From Bradymonas sediminis (GTDB taxonomy: Bacteria; Myxococcota_A; Bradymonadia; Bradymonadales; Bradymonadaceae): a stretch of 64,000 bases of DNA. The notes under the pieces were generated by a model that ran no database searches, had not been told where the DNA came from, and saw only the letters and a list, made by a program, of their open reading frames with translations. Every line of letters begins with the position of its first letter. Within the stretch, counting starts at the first letter, position 1. A program made the position numbers and the translations under genes. The stretch is from assembly GCF_003258315.1 (NCBI RefSeq), contig NZ_CP030032.1, positions 2,113,804 through 2,177,803 on the forward strand, given 5' to 3'. This document shows, piece by piece, positions 1 through 9,234 of the stretch.

Positions 1-1
1 G

Positions 2-1057
2 CACGTCGAATTCGACACCTCCGGCATGTCCAACGCCGAAAAATGGGCGTTCAATTCGCAGGTGCAAGCGGCGGTCACGATGGTCTTCCCGGAGCCCAAC
101 TCGGCTTGCAACCAGGACTCCGATTGCGGCGCCTTGCAGCTTAGCTGCCAGGACTCGCTGGACTGCGCCGGCGTCTTCGAGCAATGCCTGCCGGAGGGGT
201 TGTGCGCGGGCGCGTCGGTGTGTTTGCCCAGCGGATTCTGCGGGGCGAACCGCGCCCAGCGCCGCTACGAGTGCAACCCGCGCTTCCCGGAGTGCCGCGC
301 CGCCACCCAGCCGCTCCCGCCGGCGAACCTGGCGAGCTTCGCGGCGCCGCTGCCGGCCGTGTCAGAGGTCTTCTTGCGCGTCAGTGATTATCAATCCGAC
401 GGCGCAGCCCCGGACACCACATACCGACTGCGCGTGCGCACCCGCCAGGACCCGGACCCCCACGAGCCGTCAAACCTCTTCACCAATCAGCTCAACCTGA
501 ACACCGCGACCGGGCGAAACCGGGAGCTCGCGGCCTCAGTGCCCGTCTACGACTGCACCGGCGCCAACCCGTCCTGCTGCAGCAACCAACCCTGGACCAC
601 CGGCATGATCGCCTACGAGAACGACCTGGACTGGTACGGCTACGAGCACCCATGCCCGGGCGAGGATTGTCTGCTGAAATTCCATTACCGCGTCGACGCC
701 GGCCCGGTCGACACCGTCATGAATGTGTACACCGGCTCCAACCCTTGGATCACGGTGCTCCCAAACGAGCAATCGGTCACGCATCCAGCCATCAGCGGCT
801 CAATCGGCGGCACCGCCACCAGCGACCGCTGCCTCTATTCCTTCCAGGGCCACGACGGGCCAGACGCCCAAACGCCCTATCAATACGGCGTGCTGGTGCG
901 CGATCTGCGCGAGCTGTACTCCGACGAGCTCACGCCAACCCCGGAGTCGCGCGATTGGGCGCCCGAACAAAGTTATTCATTCTGCATCGAGAAGGTTTTT
1001 AATGGCTGTCAGGCGCCCTGCGCGGTGGCCTCCAATGGCGAATGCACAACTCCCTAA
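2..1057 (+). CDS. Cys-rich secreted/surface protein, 5' end outside window
   Basis: The frame is open from base 2, and the first in-window ATG (26) is not preceded by a stop, so the gene very probably starts upstream; 351 codons are visible. I do not recognise the family. The visible part has a Cys-rich N-terminal third with CNQDSDC- and CQDSLDC-like spacing, a Pro/Ala linker, and a C-terminal half with further paired cysteines (CTGANPSCC, CPGEDC). A stretch around NDLDWYGYEHPCPGEDC loosely resembles pre-peptidase C-terminal beta domains, which usually lie in exported proteins. Disulfide-rich composition suggests a periplasmic or surface location. It is followed 10 bases later by a lipoprotein gene on the same strand, so the two may be co-transcribed. 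Confidence 0.7.
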   Translation, partial: HVEFDTSGMSNAEKWAFNSQVQAAVTMVFPEPNSACNQDSDCGALQLSCQDSLDCAGVFEQCLPEGLCAGASVCLPSGFCGANRAQRRYECNPRFPECRAATQPLPPANLASFAAPLPAVSEVFLRVSDYQSDGAAPDTTYRLRVRTRQDPDPHEPSNLFTNQLNLNTATGRNRELAASVPVYDCTGANPSCCSNQPWTTGMIAYENDLDWYGYEHPCPGEDCLLKFHYRVDAGPVDTVMNVYTGSNPWITVLPNEQSVTHPAISGSIGGTATSDRCLYSFQGHDGPDAQTPYQYGVLVRDLRELYSDELTPTPESRDWAPEQSYSFCIEKVFNGCQAPCAVASNGECTTP

Positions 1058-1067
1058 GGTTCTTTTT

Positions 1068-2483
1068 ATGCGACGTTTCTCCCTGGCACTCGCCCTCTGC
1101 GGCGGACTTTGTCTGAGCGGCTGCTCCGATGACCCCAACGCCACCCCGACCCCCGACGCCGGGGTGGACGCCGGCGACAAACCCGACACGTCCACACCCA
1201 CGCCGACCTGGGTCGACTATGCCATCGGCTCCGGCGAGGTTGGCATCACGCCGCGCCTGGCCGTCTCGCCGAGCGGCGAGGTGGGCGTCGCATATTATGC
1301 CAGCAACCCCTTTGAGGGCGAGCTCTGCGAGACAGTGGGCTCGGGCGATCCGCCGGTCGAGCTCTTCTGGACGCTCTATTATAGCCACGCCGGGCTGAGC
1401 GCCGCCGACGCATCCGACTGGCAGCGCGAGGAAGTCGCCGACATTTTGAGCATCGCCGAGCCCAACGGCCTGGCCTTCGCGTTTAGCCCAGACTCCACCG
1501 CCCATATCAGCTCCATCTCGGGCGAAGCCCTGGAAATGCCGTCTTATTGCGGCGCCAATGATGTGGGCCTTTTTCGCCGAAACGCCGCCCAGGATTGGGC
1601 GCTCGAGACCGCGGTGGCCACCAGCGGCGAGGCTGCCACCGGTGAGCCCGCCAGTGATTATGGCGAAGTCGTCGGCTATTGGCCGGCGCTGGCCTTCGAC
1701 TCAAATGGCGCCCCGTTTATCGCGTACAAAGATGTCCACGCCGGCGGGCTGCAGGGCGACGACCGAAAGCGCGCCGACCTTGAGTTGGCGCATCGAAACG
1801 GCGCATGGAGCGCGCGCGCGGTCGATATAGGGCAGGGCGCTGGCGACTATAATTCCATCGCCGTCGACGCCCAGGACCGCCCGATCATCGCCTATTATAA
1901 CCCGGTGGAGTCCGCCGACTCGGGCGAGTCGAAGCTTGGTATCTGGGTCACGCGCCCCGACGCCAACGATGAATTCGAAAAGGTGCGCCTCTTCAACCAG
2001 GCGACATCCCGCGGGCTCAGCCTGCGGATTCACCCCGACGACGACCTCGCCCGGGTGATCTTTTATAATTCCCGCGAGGGCTACCCCCAACTCTTCACCC
2101 AGGTCAGCGAGACCGAATTCGGCTCGCTTAGCAACGGCTGGGAGAAGCGCGACATCGGCGACGCGCGCTTCGACGAGGGCTACGACCTCAGCCTGGCCAT
2201 TAACCCGCGCGGCAACCTCGCCGCGGCCTATTATCGCTGCGCCAAAGTCGTCGCCGGATTGGGCAATTGCGCCTCGGCCGACGACGCGCTCATCTTCGCC
2301 TACGAGGACGCCGGCGAGTGGACCCAGGAGATCGTCGATGAGGGCGCCGAGGGCTTGTGCGGGCGAAACCCGAGCCTTGCCTTTGACGCCGACGGTCAGG
2401 CGCATATCGCCTACGAATGCGAAGAGCTCGTCGACGGCAAGCTCCAAACCCAGCTCAAATACGCCAGGCGAAAAGCGCTATGA
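1068..2483 (+). CDS. Lipoprotein with beta-propeller-like repeats
   Basis: Encodes 471 residues. The frame stays open far upstream, but ATG 1068 is chosen because it gives a textbook lipoprotein signal: MRRF, a hydrophobic stretch and the lipobox LSGC with Cys19. A Pro/Asp/Thr linker of the DAGVDAGDKPD type follows. The body carries at least four repeats of the form S/A-L-A-F-D-x-x-G-x-A/P-x-I-A-Y (for example LAFDSNGAPFIAYKD and LAFDADGQAHIAYE), the strand signature of BNR/Kelch-like beta-propellers. It is probably anchored to a membrane as a binding or scaffold protein; ligand unknown. Its stop codon overlaps the next start as ATGA, indicating translational coupling. Confidence 0.85.
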   Translation: MRRFSLALALCGGLCLSGCSDDPNATPTPDAGVDAGDKPDTSTPTPTWVDYAIGSGEVGITPRLAVSPSGEVGVAYYASNPFEGELCETVGSGDPPVELFWTLYYSHAGLSAADASDWQREEVADILSIAEPNGLAFAFSPDSTAHISSISGEALEMPSYCGANDVGLFRRNAAQDWALETAVATSGEAATGEPASDYGEVVGYWPALAFDSNGAPFIAYKDVHAGGLQGDDRKRADLELAHRNGAWSARAVDIGQGAGDYNSIAVDAQDRPIIAYYNPVESADSGESKLGIWVTRPDANDEFEKVRLFNQATSRGLSLRIHPDDDLARVIFYNSREGYPQLFTQVSETEFGSLSNGWEKRDIGDARFDEGYDLSLAINPRGNLAAAYYRCAKVVAGLGNCASADDALIFAYEDAGEWTQEIVDEGAEGLCGRNPSLAFDADGQAHIAYECEELVDGKLQTQLKYARRKAL

Positions 2484-3040
2484 ATTTCAGATCTTTATTT
2501 GCATTTCTGAGCATCTGCCTCTGCGCCCTCGCGCTTAGCGCGTGCAGCGACGCGGGTGGCAGCCTGACGGGGAGCCTCGGCAATTATTATCGCCTGGACT
2601 TCGACCAGGCGCGCGCGCGCCTCTATAGCTCGGAATTGGCGCTGGAATATGTCGCAGAAGACGCCCAGGTGCCGGTGCGCATCTCGCTCAATCTTCCCGA
2701 AGGGGCCATCAAGACCGGCACCTATGACCTCGCCGAACAGGGCGATATCACCGGGCAGCGCGGCGACTCACGCATTCCGCGCTTTATCTCGGGCACCCTC
2801 GATATTCAAAAATTCAGCGCCAAAGAGGGCGCCGATATCGAAGCCACGTTCGAGGCGACCTTCCAAACCGGGCGCGATAAATCGACGCTCAGCGGCGATA
2901 TCTCGACGCAGCTCGAAGTCATCGAGCAGGAGCGTGGCTACGCGTATGACGCGGGGGAAGAGGATGCCGGCGACGCCTCCGGCGACGCCGCATCCGACGA
3001 CGCAGGGGAGGGCGCGGACGCGTTGGAGGATGCAAACTAA
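2480..3040 (+). CDS. Small lipoprotein with acidic C-terminal tail
   Basis: Encodes 186 residues from ATG 2480, which overlaps the stop of the preceding gene by four bases, so the pair is an operon. The signal peptide ends in LSAC with Cys22. The middle (residues 35-150) is rich in alternating hydrophobic residues and looks like a beta-rich domain, with an RISLNLPEGAIKTGTYDL segment. The last 35 residues are an Asp/Glu/Ala-rich, probably disordered tail. No family recognised. It ends 25 bases from a convergent lipoprotein gene, with no clear terminator between them. Confidence 0.8.
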   Translation: MNFRSLFAFLSICLCALALSACSDAGGSLTGSLGNYYRLDFDQARARLYSSELALEYVAEDAQVPVRISLNLPEGAIKTGTYDLAEQGDITGQRGDSRIPRFISGTLDIQKFSAKEGADIEATFEATFQTGRDKSTLSGDISTQLEVIEQERGYAYDAGEEDAGDASGDAASDDAGEGADALEDAN

Positions 3041-3065
3041 CGTCAGCGTACCGGCGCGGGGCCGA

Positions 3066-3557
3066 CTATTCCTCGACGGTCAGCGTCAATAAATACGACG
3101 CGCTCATATCGGAGAAGACCTCGACCAGGTGATCGCCGCGCCCCTTAAGCTCGAGTTCGTATTCCAGGATGCGGTCGTCTCCGGCCAACTTAAAGAGGTC
3201 CATATCTTTTTTATGAACCTCGTCGAAGTCATTGCACCCCGTAGAATAGGCGCTGATCTGCAACTCGCTGCCCGAAAAGAGCATATCGGTGAGCAAGAAT
3301 CGAACGACCACCTTGGCGTCTTCGGTCTCGCTGCGCACCAGCGTTTTGAGTCCGCCGGGAAATTGGCCGGCGTAGTACATATCGTTTTGCATCACGCAGG
3401 CAGCGCGCGTGTCGCAGGCCGGAATCGCCGAGTTGCAGCGCTGCTCAAGCCGCTGGCCGACGAAGACACTCTGGTCATCACCACAGCCGCTGAGCCCCAG
3501 CGCCAGGGCAACGAGGACGCCGGCAATGGCATATTTTTTCGACGGTCGAAATCTCAC
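3066..3557 (-). CDS. Small lipoprotein of unknown function
   Basis: Encodes 163 residues. The N-terminus is a strong type II signal: basic MRFRPSKK, a hydrophobic core and LSGC with Cys25. The mature part has paired cysteines (CNSAIPACDTRAAC) and then a beta-rich region ending in YLLTLTVEE; the segment HLVEVFSDMSASYLLTL resembles the last strands of pre-peptidase C-terminal domains. That resemblance is weak and I give no function. The gene is convergent with the operon to its left and divergent from the beta-barrel operon to its right. Confidence 0.8.
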   Translation of the reverse strand: MRFRPSKKYAIAGVLVALALGLSGCGDDQSVFVGQRLEQRCNSAIPACDTRAACVMQNDMYYAGQFPGGLKTLVRSETEDAKVVVRFLLTDMLFSGSELQISAYSTGCNDFDEVHKKDMDLFKLAGDDRILEYELELKGRGDHLVEVFSDMSASYLLTLTVEE

Positions 3558-3831
3558 GGAATTAGCACCTAATTTAAGTGGCCGAAACGCAACTGCAATC
3601 TCAGCAATTCAGGATGGGATAGGGAGCACCTAAAAACGATAGCATAGCTTTTTGTAAAGAAGAAAGATCCAATAAAATTAATGGCTTGGCCCTCAATAGA
3701 TCCGCTGGTCAACCGAAGAAAGCTGCGATACACTTATGTCAGACTTAGTGAATTTTATTGATACGATACATCGTAAAAAGAAGTGTCGAAGCGCCTCTTT
3801 TTTAACGGGACCCCGGAGTCTTAGTTTGGTC

Positions 3832-4494
3832 GTGCGAAAGCAGTTATTGATGAGCCTAATCGTCACCCTATGTGCGGGCGCAGCGCTAATTATTGCGGCG
3901 CCATCCCAGGCACAGGCGGCGGATTCGACATCTTTTGAGCAAGGGGGGCAATCCTACTCCTCCCTGGTCGTTCAGGAGCGAATCTTTAACCCCGACCACG
4001 AATTTACCCTCTTCGCAGGGTTATTGCCGTTGGATGCGTTCACCAAGGGGATGACGCTGGGGGGCGCGTACACGCTGCATTTTAATGAGTTGAGCGCCTG
4101 GGAGGTGGTGAACGCGAGTTACTCGTTTCACTACGACACCAGCCTAAAGGCCGATCTCGAAGCCTTCGATGTCGGGCCAACGCCCTTTGAAGTGCTCAAC
4201 TATTATGTCAGCAGCAACTTCGTCTTCAAGCCGGTGTATTGGAAGGGGTCTTTGCTGAACTCCGGGCTCATTCGCGGCGAGCTCTATCTGGTGCTCGGGG
4301 GCGCTTTCGGCGCGTATACCCGCAGCAATCGCGGCGGCGTCGACGCCGGCGGTGGCGTGCGTCTTTTCAGCAGCGAGCTGGTCTCGTTTCGTTTCGACAT
4401 GCGCTATTTCATGTTCTTTAATGACACGATACTCGACGATTTTTCGTTCAAAGACGAACTCGCCATAAATCTTGGAGCATCGCTTGCGTTTTAA
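3832..4494 (+). CDS. Outer-membrane beta-barrel protein, first gene of TPR operon
   Basis: The open frame runs from ATG 3736, but that start would put about 38 residues before the hydrophobic segment. GTG 3832, with GGAG 13 bases upstream, gives a normal signal peptide ending in SQAQA, so it is preferred; ATG 3850 is also possible. The mature protein (about 190 residues) has alternating, aromatic-rich strands and ends in a Phe (NLGASLAF), typical of outer-membrane barrels. It resembles the short myxobacterial outer-membrane beta-barrel domain family (inference). Its 3' end overlaps the next gene by 11 bases. The AT-rich stretch at 3560-3800 probably carries the operon promoter. Confidence 0.75.
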   Translation: MRKQLLMSLIVTLCAGAALIIAAPSQAQAADSTSFEQGGQSYSSLVVQERIFNPDHEFTLFAGLLPLDAFTKGMTLGGAYTLHFNELSAWEVVNASYSFHYDTSLKADLEAFDVGPTPFEVLNYYVSSNFVFKPVYWKGSLLNSGLIRGELYLVLGGAFGAYTRSNRGGVDAGGGVRLFSSELVSFRFDMRYFMFFNDTILDDFSFKDELAINLGASLAF

Positions 4495-5926
4495 CACACG
4501 TATTATCGCGGGGTGTTTGCTGATCGCGTGTGCCGGCTGGCCCTTGTCGGGCTGCGGGCTGAGCACGCTGAGCGACGACCCTGACACGCTCTACGCCTCG
4601 GCGCTGCGCGCCTCGATCAACGAGGAGCATACCGAGTCGGCCCGGGCCGCTTTTCATTATATGAAGAGCACCAACCCGGATAACCTTCGCTATGACCGCG
4701 CCGAGAAGCTCTTGGCGCAAAATGTCGAGGCGCTCGGCCTGCATTATGCGGCCTCGCTCTTCTACCTGGACATCGCCGAGAGCCGGCGAGATATCCGGCT
4801 GGTGGGCGACGCGGTCGGCGCGCTGGAGCGCATCTTAAGCCGCGACGGCTACGACCAGGTCACGCTGCGCGACGGTTTTTTGGCCCGCGCCGAGATCACC
4901 GGGCTTCCCCCCAACGAGCGCGCCTTCATCGCCTATCACCAGGGGCTCGACAGCCTGCGCAATAACCTGATGACCTGGGCCGAGCAGCGCTTCGCCGAGA
5001 TCCCCGAGACTAGCCCGTACCGCCACCGCGCCGAGTACGCGCTCATCATCAAATCGCTGGCGTCCTACGAACTCACCGAGGTCAGCGAGCGCCTCGGCGC
5101 GCTCGCGGAAGCCAAGGATCTCCCCGAGGATCTTCGCACCGAGATTCATCGCACCCTCGGGCGCATCGCCTTTGAGCAGAAGCGCTACGAAGAGGCGCTT
5201 GAGGCCTACGAGCTCATCCGCCACACCGCCACCGACGACCCGAGCCTGCTGCTTGAGATGGCCTGGTCGAATTATTACCGCGGCAATTATCAGCGCGCCC
5301 TCGGCCTGCTGGTCGCCCTGGACGCGCCGGCCTACAGCGGCCTCATCGCCCCTGAGCGCTATCTTCTGGAGGCGCTCTCGCTTGAGCAACTCTGCCAATT
5401 TGAGCCCGCCCGTATCGCCGCGACCCGCCTTCGTGCCCGCCACGGCGAGGCCATCGACGACCTGCACGCTGGCACACCGCTGCGCCAATCCACCCCGATT
5501 CGCCTGGCCGCGCGCCACCGCGAAGCGGGCCGCGCGCCGGCCGAGTTTCGTCGGCATATGCGCCACGAGGCCGCAAAATTCGCCCAGATGCGCGACCAAT
5601 TCGGCCCCCAACTCGCGCGCCATCTCGACCAAATTTACGCCCACGGCCTCAAAGAGGCCGAGCGTCGCGAAGATGAGCAGCTCTTCGGCCAGATGCGCGA
5701 GGTCTCCGAGGAATTGCTCACCGCCGAGGAGGGCGTGCGGCTGGTGCTCCACGAGTTGGCGGTGTCGGTCTTGCGCGGGCGCGAGCGAAACCAGGCGGAC
5801 CCGCTTTACCGCAATATCGAGGTCCCCGTGGGTGGAGACACCGTATTTTATAAATTCGACGGCGAATTCTGGACCGACGAAATCGATAACTTAGTCGTGC
5901 CGCTGGAGGACCGATGCGTAGAATAG
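4484..5926 (+). CDS. TPR-repeat lipoprotein (GltE/NfsE-like by context)
   Basis: Encodes 480 residues. The start is TTG 4484: GGAG lies at 4474-4477, six bases upstream, and the product begins MRFNTRII and ends its signal in LSGC (Cys24). Residues 40-330 are helical repeats with TPR character (A/Y/F spacing such as RYEEALEAYELI and YYRGNYQRALGLL). It should be an outer-membrane-anchored scaffold in the periplasm. It sits between a beta-barrel gene and a second, larger TPR lipoprotein with overlapping ends, so the products probably form one complex. The order recalls gltE/gltD or nfsE/nfsD beside their barrels in myxobacteria; that is an inference from architecture, not a sequence match. Confidence 0.85.
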   Translation: MRFNTRIIAGCLLIACAGWPLSGCGLSTLSDDPDTLYASALRASINEEHTESARAAFHYMKSTNPDNLRYDRAEKLLAQNVEALGLHYAASLFYLDIAESRRDIRLVGDAVGALERILSRDGYDQVTLRDGFLARAEITGLPPNERAFIAYHQGLDSLRNNLMTWAEQRFAEIPETSPYRHRAEYALIIKSLASYELTEVSERLGALAEAKDLPEDLRTEIHRTLGRIAFEQKRYEEALEAYELIRHTATDDPSLLLEMAWSNYYRGNYQRALGLLVALDAPAYSGLIAPERYLLEALSLEQLCQFEPARIAATRLRARHGEAIDDLHAGTPLRQSTPIRLAARHREAGRAPAEFRRHMRHEAAKFAQMRDQFGPQLARHLDQIYAHGLKEAERREDEQLFGQMREVSEELLTAEEGVRLVLHELAVSVLRGRERNQADPLYRNIEVPVGGDTVFYKFDGEFWTDEIDNLVVPLEDRCVE

Positions 5927-8900
5927 GGCACGGTATATGGAAGCTGCGCGCGCAGGCTGCGCGCGCCACGTTGATCTTCTCTTTGCTCGTCACCGGCGTC
6001 GCCTGCGCGACCACCGGCGAGCTCGATGAGCCGCGCGATCCGCCGCGCATCGAAAAGTTACGCCTGCAGATTACGAAGGTGCGAAACGCGGTCGACACGA
6101 CGCGCCACGCCGTGGCGCGGGCGCGCGGCGCGGATTATTCGCCCGAGCTCTATGTGCGCCTGGCGGAGCTCTTAAGCGAAGAAGCCCGCTACCACTACCA
6201 GCTCGCCTACGAACGCGAGCAGGGCGCCAGCCGCTCGATGACCGTCCCGCAGGTGCGCCTGCTCAAAGAAGACGCCATCGAGATCTACGAGCGCGTGCTG
6301 CGCGACTTCCCCGAGAGCCCGCTCGCCCCGCGGGTCCTCTTCAATATCGGCCAGGAGCAGCGCGAACTCGGTAACTTCGACGAGATGCAGTCGGCGATGC
6401 GCCGACTCGTCGAGAAATACCCCAAAAGCCCGCTTCGCTTCGACGCGCTCCTGGTCCTCGGCGACTATCATTTCGACAAGCAAAACTTCACCGAGGCCGA
6501 GAAATTTTACGCCCAGATCGTCGACGCGGAGTTGAACCGCCACGACGGCATCGCGCACTACAAACGCGCCTGGATTCGCATGAACCGGGGCGACTGCAAG
6601 TCCGCGCTCGTCGAGTTCGAGGGCGCCCTCGAGAACGCGAAGGCCTGGGACGAATTGGTCGCCAAGCGCGCCGCCGCCCAGCAAACCGCCCAGGGCATCA
6701 GCGAGCAGGTCGGCACCCAACAAGATATCGACGTGCGCCGCGAGTCACTGGTCGATATGGCCTATTGTTATAGCCGCGAGAAGCCGTTCAAGGGCGCCCT
6801 GGCGTACTTCCAGGACCACGCCTATAACCGCGCCACTTACCTGGCCGCGGTCAGCCGCCTCGCCGCGCGCTACCGCATGATGGGCAAATACGGCGAGGCC
6901 GCCGACACCTCGCGCGAGTTGCTCGCCCTGGGCGCGGCCAACGACCTGCACCTCGACGACGCACGCTCTTTTTATAGCGCGCTCAAACAGCAAAAATCCT
7001 ACGACAATATCGGCCAGGACACGCGCCTCATCGCCAATATGGTCTTCGGCTATTATTCGCGCCCGACCATCGCCGCCGAAGAACGCGAGCGCCTGGTGGC
7101 CGAGTTCGAGACCTACACGCGCGACCTTTTAACCAGCGCCCAAGAGGTCCTGGGCAAAAACCCCGATCATAAGACGCGCTCCAAAAAAAAGATCGCCCAG
7201 GCCCAGAGCATCGCCGCCGGGTACGACGTCTATCTGGATGCATTCCCGGCGTCCGAGCACCGCGCCGAGATGCTGCTGAATATGGCGGAGGTGTTGAGCG
7301 ACGCCCAACAACCCTTCGAGGCAGGGCGCCGCGCCAACGAGGCGGCCGCCTTGCTCGAAGACGCGACCACCAAGCAAAACGCGCTCTATGACGCGGTGGT
7401 CTACCTGCAGGAATCCCTGCGCACGACCCGCGACCCGAGCAAATATCGCCGAGTCACGGCGCGCGCCACGCTTCGCAACGTCGGCAGCCAATTGCTCGGC
7501 TTCGACATTGAGCCCGACAAGGCGCGGCGCGTGAAATTCGCCATCGCCCAGACATTTTACGACGAAGGGCAATATAACCAGGCCATCGACCGGCTCACCG
7601 CCGTGGCCTACGAATTCCCGCAGACCGAAGAGGCCGACGCCGCGGTTCACCTCACCCTCGACAGCTATAATACGCTCAACGATTTCGACGGGCTGATGTA
7701 CGCGAGCCGGCGTTTCTTGGCGGAGGGAAGCCCCATCAGCGCCGGCGTAAAGGGCGAGGTTCAGGGCATCCTGGCGGCCGCCGAGCAGCGCAAGCTTGAC
7801 GAACTCTCGCTTGAGGCCGCCGGCGAAGACGGTGGTGGGTTGGATCAGTTGATTCACTTCGCCGAGCAGAACCCGAGCACCGAAGTTGGTGAGCGCGCGT
7901 TGATCAACGCGTTTGTGGCCGCCCGCGCGGTGGGTGACACCGCGAAGGTCTACGAGATGGCGAATCAAATCGCCGAAAAATACCCGCAGAGCGAGCAGCT
8001 CCCGGGCATCTATAGTAGCCTCGCGCAGACCGCCAATACCCGCTTCGAGTTCAACCAGGCCATCGATTATCTCAAGCGCGCCGCGCAGGTGAACGAAGAT
8101 CAGCGCACGCTGATTCTGACGGCCGCCGCCGAGTTAGAGGCCGAGCTTGGCAGGACCGCCAGCGCGCAGGGCACCTACGAGACCGCGGTGCGAAAATCCA
8201 AGGAAGAGGCGCGAGACATCGCGCTCTCCGGGCTCGCGATCTTGCTTGAGCGCAACAAATCAGCCTCCGAAATGGTGGCCGCGCTTCAGCCTTATAAATC
8301 TTCCTCGGAGCCCGAGTACCAGGCCCGCCTTGGCCTGGCCTACCTGGCCAGCGGCGACGCCGAGTCCGCCGAAACCGCGTTCAGCGAGGTGCTCGTCAAC
8401 GAGGCGTCTGCCTCGCCCGGAGCGCTGGGGCGCGCCCACTATGGCATGGCTGAGTTGATGCGTCTGACCGTGGAGTCCTACCCCGCGCCGAGCGACCTCG
8501 ACATGCTCCAGGAGTTGATCGCGCTTATCGACCTGACCCAGCAAAGTTATCTGCAGGCCGCCCGCCAGGGCAGCCCGACGATGACCGCTGTGTCGCTGAG
8601 CCGACTGGCGGTCGCCTCGGAGATGGCCGCCAAGAAGTTCCTCAACATCCGCCTGCCCGATAGCATCTCGGTGTCGGATAAAAAGGATATTCTCGACGCC
8701 ATGAAGGCCCGCTCCGAAGCCCTGAATGACGCCGCTCAACAGGCCCTCGAGGCCTGCGGCGAGCAGGCTTATAGCTCCTATAATTTCTCGCGAGTCGTGC
8801 GACAATGCCTGCAAAACCAGAAATTGACGACCATCATGATCCCGATGGACCCGATCAAAGAAGATCGCAGCAACCCGGACGGCGGTTTTGAACAATTGCG

Positions 8901-9234
8901 CGGGGAGTTGGCCAAAAACCCCGAGGATCTCGAGCGCCTGGCGACCCTGGGTAAGCATTTCTTCGAGAAGCAAAACTATCACGCGGCGCGGCTGGTCTAT
9001 AAGAAGGCCGTCGACGCAGGTGGCGGTTCGGCAGTCCTCAATGAGTTGGGGCGCGCCAACGAGGCCGTGGGCGATCTGGGAGGCGCGCTTAACGCCTACG
9101 CGCTCGCCGCAGAAGCCGGCTTCGAGCCGGCCCGCAAGAACCTGAAGAAGGTTCTAAACACCTATAGCCTCGGCAAGGTGGCGGATAAATTTGAAGCGCG
9201 TCTGGACGGCTCAACCGAATCGGAGGACCCATGA
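5914..9234 (+). CDS. Large TPR lipoprotein (GltD/NfsD-like by context)
   Basis: Encodes 1106 residues from ATG 5914, preceded by GGAGG at spacing 4, and overlaps the upstream gene by 13 bases. A hydrophobic segment ends at a probable lipobox Cys31 (TGVAC). The rest is almost entirely TPR-like helical repeats: near residues 110-230 (YERVLRDFPESPLAPRVLFN, YPKSPLRFDALLVLGDYHF), 540-600 (YNQAIDRLTAVAYEFPQTEE), 690-830 and 1000-1080 (KQNYHAARLVYKKAVDAGGG). Such proteins act as long periplasmic scaffolds. Size, anchoring and operon position match GltD/NfsD-type proteins of gliding or sporulation machines, but homology needs a profile search. Confidence 0.85.
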   Translation: MRRIGHGIWKLRAQAARATLIFSLLVTGVACATTGELDEPRDPPRIEKLRLQITKVRNAVDTTRHAVARARGADYSPELYVRLAELLSEEARYHYQLAYEREQGASRSMTVPQVRLLKEDAIEIYERVLRDFPESPLAPRVLFNIGQEQRELGNFDEMQSAMRRLVEKYPKSPLRFDALLVLGDYHFDKQNFTEAEKFYAQIVDAELNRHDGIAHYKRAWIRMNRGDCKSALVEFEGALENAKAWDELVAKRAAAQQTAQGISEQVGTQQDIDVRRESLVDMAYCYSREKPFKGALAYFQDHAYNRATYLAAVSRLAARYRMMGKYGEAADTSRELLALGAANDLHLDDARSFYSALKQQKSYDNIGQDTRLIANMVFGYYSRPTIAAEERERLVAEFETYTRDLLTSAQEVLGKNPDHKTRSKKKIAQAQSIAAGYDVYLDAFPASEHRAEMLLNMAEVLSDAQQPFEAGRRANEAAALLEDATTKQNALYDAVVYLQESLRTTRDPSKYRRVTARATLRNVGSQLLGFDIEPDKARRVKFAIAQTFYDEGQYNQAIDRLTAVAYEFPQTEEADAAVHLTLDSYNTLNDFDGLMYASRRFLAEGSPISAGVKGEVQGILAAAEQRKLDELSLEAAGEDGGGLDQLIHFAEQNPSTEVGERALINAFVAARAVGDTAKVYEMANQIAEKYPQSEQLPGIYSSLAQTANTRFEFNQAIDYLKRAAQVNEDQRTLILTAAAELEAELGRTASAQGTYETAVRKSKEEARDIALSGLAILLERNKSASEMVAALQPYKSSSEPEYQARLGLAYLASGDAESAETAFSEVLVNEASASPGALGRAHYGMAELMRLTVESYPAPSDLDMLQELIALIDLTQQSYLQAARQGSPTMTAVSLSRLAVASEMAAKKFLNIRLPDSISVSDKKDILDAMKARSEALNDAAQQALEACGEQAYSSYNFSRVVRQCLQNQKLTTIMIPMDPIKEDRSNPDGGFEQLRGELAKNPEDLERLATLGKHFFEKQNYHAARLVYKKAVDAGGGSAVLNELGRANEAVGDLGGALNAYALAAEAGFEPARKNLKKVLNTYSLGKVADKFEARLDGSTESEDP

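Noticed and set aside
723..1067. N-terminal extension of the beta-propeller lipoprotein frame
   Set aside because: It overlaps the upstream gene in another frame and would bury the signal peptide; ATG 1068 gives an exact lipoprotein signal.
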